Origin: Parapedobacter tibetensis
Lineage (GTDB): Bacteria; Bacteroidota; Bacteroidia; Sphingobacteriales; Sphingobacteriaceae
Assembly: GCF_024704835.1 (NCBI RefSeq)
Contig: NZ_JAMXBE010000014.1
Location: 62,001 to 126,000 of the forward strand
DNA: 64,000 nucleotides
Reading direction: 5' to 3'
A program made the translations under genes and the position numbers. The notes beneath the pieces were generated by a model. That model worked only from the letters and a program-made list of their open reading frames with translations. It had not been told where the DNA came from and did no database searches. Positions 44,243-53,188 of this stretch are shown piece by piece (position 1 is the first letter of the stretch; every line of letters starts with the position of its first letter).

Positions 44243-46402
44243 ATGAAATCAATCCAATCACTGCTGCTTAATCTGCTGATAGGCCTTAATGTATTTATTC
44301 TCTTTTTTTTGCTATTTGAAAGCCGAATAGTCGTGCCTGTCGCATTTCAGTTAGTTGGGCGTATGCATCCCTTATTACTGCATTTTCCAATTGTGCTGTT
44401 GGTATTGGCTTGGTTGCTGGCCTGCTTTGGTAACCGATTGAATTTGCAACAAGCCATCACTTGGCGATTTGTTCATGCTATGCTTTTTGCTAGTGCATGG
44501 AGTGCGGCAATAACCGTGGTCGCAGGCCTTTTGCTTTCCAAGGAAGGTGGATATGAGGGAAATGGTTTCCTGTGGCACAAATGGATGGGCGTAGCGCTAT
44601 GCTTTATGGTTACGGCATTGCTGTGGTACCACTGGCAGATGAGGAACAAAGAGAGTAAGTACGATCGAACGTTTTTGGCGGGGCTAAACCTCTCCTTGGT
44701 TGCATTGATATTGGTTGGACACTTTGGTGCGAGCCTCACCCATGGGGAAGACTACTTGTTGGAACCTTTGCGTCGGAATGAGCAAAAAACGTTAAATGTG
44801 GAAACGGCTGTCGTGTTTCCGGATTTGGTATACCCCATTCTTCAGGCGAAGTGTCTAGGATGCCATAGCAAGAACAAGGCTAAAGGCGGACTGATATTGG
44901 CCGACACCAGCGCTGTACTAAAAGGTGGGGAGAACGGTCCTTTATTGGTGAAAGGTTCAGCGGAAGAAAGCCTCATCATCCAGCGGTTGCTGCTCGATTT
45001 GGACCATGAACATCGGATGCCGCCAAAAGGGAAGCCACAATTGACACCTGAGGAATTGGCGTTGATCAAAGCATGGGTTATTTCCGGGGCTGATTTCAAT
45101 AGGCCACTATCAGCCATGCCGTTGGACGACACGCTCTACCACCTTGCTGAAGCGGTTTATGGCCCTGCTGCCAAAGAAAGTTATGACTTCCCAGCGGCCG
45201 ATGCTAAAACCATAGCGGCATTAAACACGCCATACCGCACGGTTAAACCCCTCTCACATGCATCGCCAGCGCTGGCTGTGGGATTCTATGGGAAAGCATT
45301 CTATACCAAACAATCATTGCAGGAACTGTCGCCAATTAACAGACAAATAGTTTCATTGACATTAAGTGGGATGCCCCTATCTGCGGAAGATAGGGAAACA
45401 CTGGCGTCTTTTGTCAACTTACGTGAACTGATTTTGAACAATACCCCTGTGGACGATACCTGGGGGGAGCTCTTGGGCCAGCTCCTTAAATTGCATAAAA
45501 TAAGTTTAAGCAGCACAAGCATTACGGAAACGGGCCTTACCAGGTTGTTGTCTGCCCCAGATCTCCGTACGGTATATGTTTGGAATACAGGTATTGGTGC
45601 CGATGTATTGGAAAGGCTGCAACAGGAACATCAGGAAGTACGTATCGAACGGGGTTATGTGGATGATGGGAATGTCGTCTTACCACTGAATGAGCCGTTG
45701 ATAACACCCGCTAGTGGTTTCTTCCGAGATGAGGTACAAATAGCGTTGAGCCACCCGATACCAGGTGTTGAACTTCGGTATACGGTTGATGGAAGTGAGC
45801 CGGACAGCCTGCATTCGATGGTTTATGACACACCTTATCGGGTGAAATCTGCTGTTGATATCAAGGTGAAGGCCTATAAAACAGGGTGGCTTTCCAGTTC
45901 GAAGGTCGTTCGCTCATTCCATCGATCCGGATATACCCCTCACCAAGTATCGCTGATGGACCGGCCCCATCCGCAGTACCGGGGGCGGGAGACACTTACA
46001 TTGTTTGATCTGGAGAGCGGAGGCAGCAATCATGCCGATGGCAAATGGCTGGGATTCCATGGCCAACGAATGGGGACCTCCATGTATTTCGACACGGACA
46101 TCCGTATTGATACGGTTGGGGTTAGTGTCAAGCAAGATTATCGTAGCCATATTTATCCACCGAAAACCATTGAGATATGGGGGGGTGCAGATTCGGTAAG
46201 TGCACGATTACTCGGGCGTTTCCATCCTGAGCTGCTTAAGCAGGATCAGGTTTTACCGCGACGGATGATACATGCTGCATTTGACGGAAAGACTGTCAGC
46301 TACCTACGGGTGACGGCAGAACCCTTTGGTTCAATACCCGATGGCTATCCTGGAGGGGGGCATCCGAGTTGGATTTTTGTGGATGAAATCATTATTCACT
46401 AG
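44243..46402 (+). CDS. Membrane-anchored c-type cytochrome with DUF2231-like helices, LRR-like and C-terminal sugar-binding-like domains
   Basis: A 719-residue multidomain protein. Residues 1-180 hold about five hydrophobic segments with conserved histidines (GRMHPLLLHFPIV, RFVHAML, FLWHKWMG). A PSCyt1-type cytochrome domain at about 195-290 has CLGCH at residues 204-208 and the MPPKGKPQL segment. Leucine-rich repeat-like stretches lie at about 360-460 (LRELILNNTPVDDT, TGLTRLLSAPDLRTVYVWNTG). A chitobiase C-terminal-type domain follows at about 490-570 (VELRYTVDGSEPDSL) and then a jelly-roll-like tail. It is probably the membrane electron acceptor of the cluster, taking electrons from the DUF1553 cytochrome. 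It lies 9 bases after the DUF1501 gene. Assignments of the middle and C-terminal domains are less sure. Confidence 0.8.
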   Translation: MKSIQSLLLNLLIGLNVFILFFLLFESRIVVPVAFQLVGRMHPLLLHFPIVLLVLAWLLACFGNRLNLQQAITWRFVHAMLFASAWSAAITVVAGLLLSKEGGYEGNGFLWHKWMGVALCFMVTALLWYHWQMRNKESKYDRTFLAGLNLSLVALILVGHFGASLTHGEDYLLEPLRRNEQKTLNVETAVVFPDLVYPILQAKCLGCHSKNKAKGGLILADTSAVLKGGENGPLLVKGSAEESLIIQRLLLDLDHEHRMPPKGKPQLTPEELALIKAWVISGADFNRPLSAMPLDDTLYHLAEAVYGPAAKESYDFPAADAKTIAALNTPYRTVKPLSHASPALAVGFYGKAFYTKQSLQELSPINRQIVSLTLSGMPLSAEDRETLASFVNLRELILNNTPVDDTWGELLGQLLKLHKISLSSTSITETGLTRLLSAPDLRTVYVWNTGIGADVLERLQQEHQEVRIERGYVDDGNVVLPLNEPLITPASGFFRDEVQIALSHPIPGVELRYTVDGSEPDSLHSMVYDTPYRVKSAVDIKVKAYKTGWLSSSKVVRSFHRSGYTPHQVSLMDRPHPQYRGRETLTLFDLESGGSNHADGKWLGFHGQRMGTSMYFDTDIRIDTVGVSVKQDYRSHIYPPKTIEIWGGADSVSARLLGRFHPELLKQDQVLPRRMIHAAFDGKTVSYLRVTAEPFGSIPDGYPGGGHPSWIFVDEIIIH

Positions 46403-46618
46403 AAAATTTAGCAAGTTGCTGAACCTGTTGCGTTCAAAAAAATAGGTGTAGAGAAATCAAGTACATCGTTTGAAAACGTAGCAATCGCTATTTTTTTACT
46501 CCGTAAACCTATTTGGGGGGTAAAGTTTGATAAAGAAGGAGATTCGGAAATGGGCTTTCTCTATCTTTGTTGTTGAATGGTGTTAAAATTGTTGATAAGG
46601 CCAAAATAAACCAAACAT

Positions 46619-47626
46619 TCAAAACACCTGCAATTTACATGGGAGTTTGACAAGTTGGGGTTCATATGGAGCTTGGGGATGGTTAATAAGGTCTAATAGC
46701 AACGAGCCAGCTTTTTGCCCGATGTTATAGGGTTGTTCTTTGAGTGAAGCAAGAGGGGGCCGTTCCAAATATTGGATGACGGGCATGACGCCATAACCAA
46801 TTAACTCGACGGAATCGACCTTTGATGCAAATTCACGACGCAAGCAACTCAGCGTATCAAGCATCACTTGGTCCTTAAATGCGAGGATAGCGGTGGGAGG
46901 TGAGTCGAGTTGCATCAACTGGCGGGTAGCTTGGAAATTGCTTTCTTGAGTGAAATCGCTTTCCTGTACCAGGGTTTTATCAAAGGGGATGTGGTGTTGG
47001 ATAAGCCCATCGCGGTACCCTAGGAAACGATCGCGACTGGTGGTCCAGTACGATGAGGCATTGATGAAAGCAATGCGTTGGTGCCCCCGAGATACGAAAT
47101 AGGCAATAGCCTCAATAGCGCCTGTATATACATCGCTGCAAACGCAATGGAATTCTTCGTTGATCGGCTTGCGCATGAAATAAACGATGGGGATACCCGA
47201 TTTGACAAAGGCATCAATGTGCGAGGTATCCATCGTTTCCCGGGATATGGCGATAACCAGACCATCTATACGGTTGCTCTGCATGATGAGTAGGAGTTCT
47301 TTCTCCCGTTGCAGCTTTTCGTGGCTTTGGCCGATGAGCACATTATACCCTTCGCCATAGGCGAATTTTTCAAAGCCCTCTACGGCTACTGAATAGAAAT
47401 GGTCGAGCATGCTGGGTATGAGGATTCCAAGGGTATAGGATTTTTGTTGTTTGAAACGGATGGCCGTTTGGTTGGGCACAAAATTGAGCTGCTCGGCAAG
47501 TTTCTTTACACGTTCCTTGGTGATGACACCGATACTTGGGTGATCCCTTAATGCCTTGGAAACCGTGGAAGGCGAAAGATTCAATTCCGACGCAATATCC
47601 TTGAGGGTTGCTCGCTTGTGGTCCAT
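46619..47626 (-). CDS. LacI family transcriptional regulator
   Basis: A 335-residue regulator. The N-terminal helix-turn-helix (ATLKDIASELNLSPSTVSKALRDHPSIG) and hinge region are followed by a periplasmic-binding-protein-like sensor domain from about residue 60 (YTLGILIPSMLDHFYSVAVEGFEKFA). It should bind a sugar or sugar derivative. It is transcribed away from the sugar isomerase and the oxidoreductase next door, so it likely controls these or the cytochrome unit on its other side. A TATCTTAG (-7 like) box at 47631-47638 on the minus strand implies a very short leader. No CG-centred LacI operator was found in the adjacent spacer. Confidence 0.93.
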   Translation of the reverse strand: MDHKRATLKDIASELNLSPSTVSKALRDHPSIGVITKERVKKLAEQLNFVPNQTAIRFKQQKSYTLGILIPSMLDHFYSVAVEGFEKFAYGEGYNVLIGQSHEKLQREKELLLIMQSNRIDGLVIAISRETMDTSHIDAFVKSGIPIVYFMRKPINEEFHCVCSDVYTGAIEAIAYFVSRGHQRIAFINASSYWTTSRDRFLGYRDGLIQHHIPFDKTLVQESDFTQESNFQATRQLMQLDSPPTAILAFKDQVMLDTLSCLRREFASKVDSVELIGYGVMPVIQYLERPPLASLKEQPYNIGQKAGSLLLDLINHPQAPYEPQLVKLPCKLQVF

Positions 47627-47644
47627 TGGGCTAAGATAGGGAAA

Positions 47645-47726
47645 AGTCGGGAAGTCAGAAAGTCGGAGAGAAAAGCCTTAGCGTACTTGGCGGGAGCGCA
47701 AGCGTCTTTGTGGGCTTTGCGTGAAA
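47645..47726. repeat. Tandem and periodic short repeats in the divergent spacer
   Basis: Three 8-base units beginning AGTCGG or AGTCAG lie at 47645-47668. Units of the form CTTnGnG follow at 47677, 47686, 47706 and 47715, with 9-base period inside each pair. This looks like the common degenerate intergenic repeat seen in Bacteroidota. Confidence 0.4.
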
Positions 47727-47782
47727 GGAGTCGAGAAATCACTGACCGCCAATTATAGATTACAGAATACTAAAATAAAAAT

Positions 47783-48643
47783 ATGGATACAAGAAGAAAA
47801 TTTATACAGCAAGGCTTACTTGCAGTAACAGCTGCAACACTGGCAGGGGTTCCCAATAGCTTTGCCTTGGCTGATCCGCAGCGCGGACATAAACAGGGGA
47901 AGCGTGACGACCGATTTAATCTCGGTGTTGCCGGTTATAGCTTTGTGAAATTTGGTTTGGATGAATCGCTGGCCATGATGAAGCGTATGGACGTGCGTTA
48001 CCTATGTATCAAAGACTTCCATTTGCCATTAAAAAGTACAGCTGCCGAAATAGCGGCTTTTCATGAAAAGCTTGCACAATCGAATGTGAAAGGATATGCC
48101 GTTGGACCGATTTACATGACAAAATCAAAAGAAGAAATAGACAACGCATTCGAATATGCCAAACGAGTAGGGGTGAAACTTATCGTAGGAATACCTAATA
48201 AAGAAGACTTGGGATATATTGCCGATAAAACAAAAACATATGACATCCGTTATGCCATCCATAACCATGGTCCCGAAGATAAGTTATACCCTAATGCCAC
48301 CAGTATTTATGAATTGGTGAAAGGTTTGGATGAGCGGATGGGATTATGTTTTGATATGGGACACAACATGCGCGATGGCCGAGACCCAGTGGCGGACATA
48401 AAGCGCTATCATACCCGGATTTTCGATATTCACCTCAAAAATGTGACATCAGCCACTAAGGAGGGAAGTACATGCGAATTGGGGCGAGGCGTAATTGATA
48501 TCCCGGCCTTTGTGAAGATGTTGCGGAAAGTGGGTTATGGCGGTATGTGCAGCCTCGAATTTGAGAAGGATATGAATGATCCATTGGCCGGATTGGCCGA
48601 ATCCGCGGGATATTTCAGAGGAGTGTTGGATGCTTCGGCATAA
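47783..48643 (+). CDS. Sugar phosphate isomerase/epimerase-like TIM-barrel protein, exported
   Basis: A 286-residue protein with a twin-arginine-type signal (TRRKFIQQGLLAVTAATLAGVPNSFA), so it probably folds in the cytoplasm and acts in the periplasm. The AP-endonuclease-2-like TIM barrel has conserved metal-site motifs: AIHNHGPEDKLYP, CFDMGHNMRDGRDPV, FDIHLKNV and CSLEFEKD. These correspond to Glu/Asp/His ligands of this fold. The family includes isomerases, epimerases and keto-sugar enzymes. Next to a Gfo/Idh/MocA oxidoreductase, it may act on a keto-sugar intermediate, but the substrate is unknown. It is divergent from the LacI gene across a 156-base spacer. Confidence 0.85.
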   Translation: MDTRRKFIQQGLLAVTAATLAGVPNSFALADPQRGHKQGKRDDRFNLGVAGYSFVKFGLDESLAMMKRMDVRYLCIKDFHLPLKSTAAEIAAFHEKLAQSNVKGYAVGPIYMTKSKEEIDNAFEYAKRVGVKLIVGIPNKEDLGYIADKTKTYDIRYAIHNHGPEDKLYPNATSIYELVKGLDERMGLCFDMGHNMRDGRDPVADIKRYHTRIFDIHLKNVTSATKEGSTCELGRGVIDIPAFVKMLRKVGYGGMCSLEFEKDMNDPLAGLAESAGYFRGVLDASA

Positions 48644-48692
48644 GTTGTTATCTTGCTAGTCAATTAGTTTCAATCTAATAAATGAGTTATAA

Positions 48693-50117
48693 ATGAACAA
48701 GAGCGAATATTCAAGAAGGAATTTTCTTAAGCAGGCCATGTTGGCATCCGCTGCAGCAGCAGTTGCCCCAGGTTTGTTAATGGCCAAACCCAAATTGGCG
48801 GCTGCCAATGAACGTGTTAATTTAGCTTGTATAGGAATTGGCAATCGCGGTGGTGAAATTATCCGCGATTTATATGCTACGGGGTTAGCCAATATCGTAG
48901 CGCTTTGCGACGTCGATATGGGTGCTGAGCATACCCTCAAAACGCTGCAACAATTCCCGGACGTACCGCGATTCCAGGATTTCCGTACCATGTTTGACAA
49001 AATGGGTAATGAAATTGATGCCGTTTCCATCGGTGTGCCGGATCATTCACATTTCCCCATCACAATGCATGCGATGGCTTTGGGCAAGCATGTGTATGTG
49101 GAAAAACCTTTAGCCCGGACTTTTCAAGAGAATGAGTTGCTTATCAAAGCCGCCCGTAAATACAGGAAAGTTGTTACGCAAATGGGGAACCAAGGGCATT
49201 CAGAAGCCAACTATTTCCAGTTTAAGGCTTGGGAGAATGCGGGGATTATCAAGGATGTGACCGCCATTACGGCGCACATGAATTCCCCTCGGCGCTGGCA
49301 TGGGTGGGATCCCAATATCAAGTCATTCCCGCCTGCGGAACCGATTCCGGGCACGTTGGATTGGGATTTGTGGCATTCCGCCATTGCTGAGCAACATGGT
49401 TATAACAAAGATTTCATCAATGGGCAGTGGCGCTGCTGGTATGACTTCGGTATGGGAGCCTTGGGCGATTGGGGAGCGCATATCATCGATACGGCCCATG
49501 AGTTTTTGGATTTGGGGTTACCTTATGAGGTAGATTGCACGAAGGCCACGGGACACAACGACTTTTTCTTCCCTATGTCATCCACTATCGTGTTTAAATT
49601 TCCGAAGCGGAGAGGCATGCCGGCGCTTGATATCACGTGGTATGATGGAGTGGACAACTTGCCCCCCATACCAGAAGGTTATGGCGTTTCGGGACTTGAT
49701 CCCAACATCCCCCCGCCGAGCACGGGCGAGTTGGAGCCGGTAAAATTGAATCCGGGCAAAATCATCTATGGCAAAGACCTGACATTCAAAGGTGGGTCGC
49801 ACGGCAGTACGCTGTCCATTATCCCAGAGGAGAAAGCCCTGGATATGGCTTCCAAGTTGCCCGTGGTGCCCGAAAGCCCCTCCAATCACTTTGCAAACTT
49901 CTTAAAGGCCTGTAAGGGTGAAGAGAAGACGAGGTCGCCATTTGAAATATCCGGCCCCTTGAGCCAAGTGTTTTCGCTTGGGGTACTGTCACAACAACTC
50001 CATACCAAACTGGAGTTTGACCGGAAAAAGAAGGTGATCACCAACAATAAAATGGCCAATGAACTGCTAGTAGGCCCCCCACCGCGCAAAGGGTGGGAGC
50101 AATACTATCAGGTATAG
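48693..50117 (+). CDS. Gfo/Idh/MocA family oxidoreductase, exported
   Basis: A 474-residue dinucleotide-dependent dehydrogenase. A twin-arginine-type leader (SRRNFLKQAMLASAAAAVAPGLLM) is followed by the Rossmann fold IGIGNRGGEI (glycine-rich loop) and the EKPLA motif near residue 138, hallmark of the family. The C-terminal part carries the HSEANYFQFKAWENAGIIKDV region. Such exported members commonly oxidise sugars to 3-keto derivatives or act on glycosides, with bound NAD(H). It follows the TIM-barrel gene by 49 bases and probably shares its operon. Substrate unknown. Confidence 0.88.
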   Translation: MNKSEYSRRNFLKQAMLASAAAAVAPGLLMAKPKLAAANERVNLACIGIGNRGGEIIRDLYATGLANIVALCDVDMGAEHTLKTLQQFPDVPRFQDFRTMFDKMGNEIDAVSIGVPDHSHFPITMHAMALGKHVYVEKPLARTFQENELLIKAARKYRKVVTQMGNQGHSEANYFQFKAWENAGIIKDVTAITAHMNSPRRWHGWDPNIKSFPPAEPIPGTLDWDLWHSAIAEQHGYNKDFINGQWRCWYDFGMGALGDWGAHIIDTAHEFLDLGLPYEVDCTKATGHNDFFFPMSSTIVFKFPKRRGMPALDITWYDGVDNLPPIPEGYGVSGLDPNIPPPSTGELEPVKLNPGKIIYGKDLTFKGGSHGSTLSIIPEEKALDMASKLPVVPESPSNHFANFLKACKGEEKTRSPFEISGPLSQVFSLGVLSQQLHTKLEFDRKKKVITNNKMANELLVGPPPRKGWEQYYQV

Positions 50118-50130
50118 TATAAGGTTAGTC

Positions 50131-50220
50131 GAACACAGATAACACCGATGAAACGGATGTTCACGGATTAAAAGCAATAAAAATCAGTGTAAATCTGCCT
50201 ATTCTGGGTTATCTGTGTTC
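50131..50220. repeat. 90-base inverted repeat element with 13-base perfect ends
   Basis: GAACACAGATAAC at 50131-50143 is repeated as its exact reverse complement at 50208-50220. The inside holds further partly paired stretches (accgatgaaacggatg, atcagtgtaaatctg). It resembles intergenic elements with CACAGATTTACACAGATT-like content scattered in Bacteroidota genomes. It lies after the oxidoreductase, 14 bases past the stop, and could also act as a transcription end. Confidence 0.6.
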
Positions 50221-50226
50221 TTTTTA

Positions 50227-50258
50227 TTTTTTGAATTTATATTTTTTTCCTACCTTCA
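50227..50258 (+). promoter_or_regulatory. Candidate promoter of the PorQ-like gene
   Basis: TTTTTTG (50227-50233) is followed by TACCTTCA (50251-50258), a degenerate TAnnTTTG box, with about 17 bases between. The ATG at 50264 then gives a near-leaderless transcript. It disfavours the TTG start at 50231, which lies in the -33 box. Confidence 0.4.
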
Positions 50259-50263
50259 CCTCG

Positions 50264-51058
50264 ATGATTGGAAGGTGCCTCATACTCCTCCTAATCTCCT
50301 ATGACAGCTTAGCCCAGACCTACCTAGGCCCAAGATTTGAAGCTATGGGGTATACGGGTGCAGCCCTCCAGGGGATTTACAGCCTGACCGCGAACCCAGC
50401 GGGTCTAACGGGGATAGAATACCTTACTGCCAATATTTCCTATCAACACCATTTTTTAACGACAGACATCACCTCGCAAAGCGCTTTACTTGGTGTACCT
50501 ACCCGATTGGGAATATTCGGGCTGGCCGCAAATCGGTATGGATTGAAAGAGGCATACGATGAAACCAAGGTAGGGTTTTCCTTTGCAAAGCAATTTGGGA
50601 CGCGATTTTCCGTGGGTATGTCAGCCGGCTACCACCAACTTTTTATCCCGAATTATTTGAGCGTTTCTTCCTTATCTGTCGATATGGGATTGCAGTATCA
50701 TTTTGAACGAGGCGCGACCATTGGTTTCCAATATACCAATATTGGAAATGCAGATTATGGTCAGGATATATACGGCATCATTCCTACTTACATACGAATC
50801 GGCGGCAGCTATCCGCTGGCTCAAGTAATCGTCTCTTCTGATGTGGTGTATCGATTAGAACGTTCATTAGGCGGGCATTTCGGTATAGAATATCGCATAG
50901 CTAATCTAGTATGCCTACGTGGTGGGCTATCCATTAATCCTATGCAGCAGCATGCTGGCTTTGGCATCTATTGGCAGCGTTTTATGTTTGATGCGGCAGC
51001 TACCTTCCACCCGCGTTTGGGTACATCGCCACAAATAGGTTTATGTTATGCATTTTAG
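50264..51058 (+). CDS. PorV/PorQ-like outer-membrane beta-barrel protein
   Basis: With the start at ATG 50264 the protein has 264 residues: a signal peptide (MIGRCLILLLISYDSLAQ) and then a beta-barrel of the PorV/PorQ family. Family-like features are the conserved segment RFEAMGYTGAALQGIYSLTANPAGL near the N-terminus, which lies in the barrel, and alternating beta strands to the end (LGTSPQIGLCYAF). PorV/PorQ proteins work with type IX secretion in other Bacteroidota. Here no Por neighbours are present, so the role is open. Its last 11 bases overlap the next gene, so the two are translated together. Confidence 0.72.
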   Translation: MIGRCLILLLISYDSLAQTYLGPRFEAMGYTGAALQGIYSLTANPAGLTGIEYLTANISYQHHFLTTDITSQSALLGVPTRLGIFGLAANRYGLKEAYDETKVGFSFAKQFGTRFSVGMSAGYHQLFIPNYLSVSSLSVDMGLQYHFERGATIGFQYTNIGNADYGQDIYGIIPTYIRIGGSYPLAQVIVSSDVVYRLERSLGGHFGIEYRIANLVCLRGGLSINPMQQHAGFGIYWQRFMFDAAATFHPRLGTSPQIGLCYAF

Positions 51059-53096
51059 TCGGTATGTTATATTAGCGGTTTGTTTGCTATTGGCATATAC
51101 TGTACATGCACAATCCGAAACGGATTTGCTTGTCGAGCGTTTGACAGAACTTGTAGCCGAAGAGTTGGCGGAAGATTTTGATTTCTCGGAATTGGCCGAA
51201 CGGTTGGATTTCTATCAAAGACATCCTATAGACCTCAACCGTACAGACGGCAGAGAATTACAGGAACTCCAGTTCATCCCCCAATTGTTTATCGACAACC
51301 TGCTGGAGCACCGTGATCGTTCCGGAAAATTTGTCGCGATTTATGAACTGCAAGTCGTCGACGGACTGGATATGGACTTACTTCAACTACTTCTGCCTTA
51401 TATTACCATAGGCGTTCCACATTCGCTCACCAATGTAGGTGTAGGCCAATTGCTCGAAGAGGGGGAGCACGATTTAATGGTCCGATACGGACGCACCTTG
51501 CAGCAGCGGCAGGGATACGCTATTACGGATACCACCCGCTCACGGTACTTGGGTACCCCCCACCAGTTGTTCGCCCGTTACCGGTATCATTTCGGTAGCG
51601 ACCTGCAGGTGGCGCTTAACATGAAAAAAGATGCCGGTGAAGCGTTTTTCGATGGTGCACAGCGATATGGTTTTGATTTTTACTCGGGTAGTCTTTACAT
51701 CCGCAATCAGGGTAGGCTAAAGGATCTCGTGGTAGGCGATTATGCGTTGCAGTTTGGCCAGGGATTGGCCATGTGGAATGGTTTGGGCTTTGGCAAAGGC
51801 TCCATGGTGCCAAACGTGGCCAAACAGGCTACCGGCTTGCGCCCTTATACATCCTCCAACGAGGTGTTATTTTTGCGAGGTGGGGCGGCTACTGTTGAAT
51901 TTGGGCACTTCTCAGTAACACCATTCCTTTCCTGGCGTCGCCTCGACGGTTCGGTGTCCTATACGGTTGACAGCACGGCAGTGGTAGGCTCCATTGGCCA
52001 AACGGGCCTGCATCGTACTTCTACAGAGGCTGCCAACCGAGGTGCTGTACAACAATGGGTGTATGGGACCAATGTACAATACCAATACAGACGACTTCGA
52101 GTGGGAGCCACTGCTTATCAAACTCGTCTTGATGCGACTATCGACCCACAAGCGCTGCTGCGCAACCAATATGCTTTTCGCGGAGATGCCTTATGGAATG
52201 CCAGTCTTTACTACAATCATTCATGGCGGGGGATATACCTTTTTGGCGAGGCTGCACATAGTTTAGGTAGTGGCTTTGCCTTTGCCAACGGATTGATTGC
52301 CGCATTGCACCCTCACCTTTCCCTGGCCCTACATTACCGCAATTATCAACGCGACTACCATTCATTTTTTAATCAGGGCATGGCGGAGGGTAGCAGTTCA
52401 TCTAACGAGCGTGGTTTTTACTCGGGCTTGGTGTACCACCCCAGCAGAAAGATAGAATGGGTGGGTTATGCCGATTTTTTTAGCTTCCCATGGTTGCGGT
52501 ATCGGGTGGACGCGCCTTCACAAGGCCTTGATTTGCTCACGCAATTTACATACACTTGGTATAAGAAAGCTAATGTTTCCATGCGCTATCGCTATCGCCA
52601 GCGTCAGGAAAACGCCTCAATGGAACTGCCTCATCATCTCCTCGTAGATGTGTTGCGTCAGCAGGTGCGTGTAAGTGGGCAGTATAAATTGAATGATGCG
52701 TGGAGCATGCGTAGCCGCATGGAATTGTCGCACTACCAAAAGGAAGGGGATTCCACGGAAATGGGGTGGATGGCCTATCATGATGTCATTTACAAGCCAA
52801 TGAGTGGGAGGCTGAGTGGTAATTTTCGCTTAGCAATATTTGGTACGCCCAGCTATAATTCGCGCATGTATGCCTACGAGAATGATGTGTTGTATGCATA
52901 TTCGTTTCCAGTGTACCACAATAAAGGTATCCGTACTTATTTGAATTTACGTTATCGGTTTGGGAGGAAGACGGATGTTTGGATGCGATATGCCACTTTT
53001 GTTTATCGTGATGTGGATGAGGTGGGCAGTGGATTGGATGTCGTCGCTGGTAATCGGCGGTCGGATGTTCGTGTGCAATTGAGGTGGCGGTTTTAA
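51048..53096 (+). CDS. Helix-hairpin-helix outer-membrane protein (ComEA-like HhH plus beta-barrel)
   Basis: A 682-residue exported protein. A signal peptide (to about residue 22) is followed by an HhH domain at about 60-125, with HPIDLNRTDGRELQELQFIPQLFIDNLLEHR resembling ComEA-type DNA-binding hairpins. The rest (about 130-682) has alternating aromatic-rich beta strands (YRYHFGSDLQVALNMKKD) and ends in LRWRF, as outer-membrane barrels do. DNA binding at the outer membrane is inferred. It lies 92 bases upstream of comEC and overlaps the PorQ-like gene by 11 bases, so DNA uptake is an attractive idea. Confidence 0.75.
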   Translation: MHFSRYVILAVCLLLAYTVHAQSETDLLVERLTELVAEELAEDFDFSELAERLDFYQRHPIDLNRTDGRELQELQFIPQLFIDNLLEHRDRSGKFVAIYELQVVDGLDMDLLQLLLPYITIGVPHSLTNVGVGQLLEEGEHDLMVRYGRTLQQRQGYAITDTTRSRYLGTPHQLFARYRYHFGSDLQVALNMKKDAGEAFFDGAQRYGFDFYSGSLYIRNQGRLKDLVVGDYALQFGQGLAMWNGLGFGKGSMVPNVAKQATGLRPYTSSNEVLFLRGGAATVEFGHFSVTPFLSWRRLDGSVSYTVDSTAVVGSIGQTGLHRTSTEAANRGAVQQWVYGTNVQYQYRRLRVGATAYQTRLDATIDPQALLRNQYAFRGDALWNASLYYNHSWRGIYLFGEAAHSLGSGFAFANGLIAALHPHLSLALHYRNYQRDYHSFFNQGMAEGSSSSNERGFYSGLVYHPSRKIEWVGYADFFSFPWLRYRVDAPSQGLDLLTQFTYTWYKKANVSMRYRYRQRQENASMELPHHLLVDVLRQQVRVSGQYKLNDAWSMRSRMELSHYQKEGDSTEMGWMAYHDVIYKPMSGRLSGNFRLAIFGTPSYNSRMYAYENDVLYAYSFPVYHNKGIRTYLNLRYRFGRKTDVWMRYATFVYRDVDEVGSGLDVVAGNRRSDVRVQLRWRF

Positions 53097-53188
53097 TTCA
53101 TTAGGTTTGGATTATATAAAATAATTCCTAAATTAGCTGGAACTGATTGAATTTGCAGTAACCTGTTGGTTAAAAGCAACCGAGCCCA

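Noticed and set aside
46403-46618. Spacer between two convergent genes searched for a terminator
   Set aside because: Only a 4-bp stem (TAGC-AATC-GCTA) with a T-run near 46485 was found, too weak to call.
50231-50263. TTG start for the PorQ-like protein
   Set aside because: The TTG lies in the likely -33 promoter box, and the ATG at 50264 begins a standard signal peptide.
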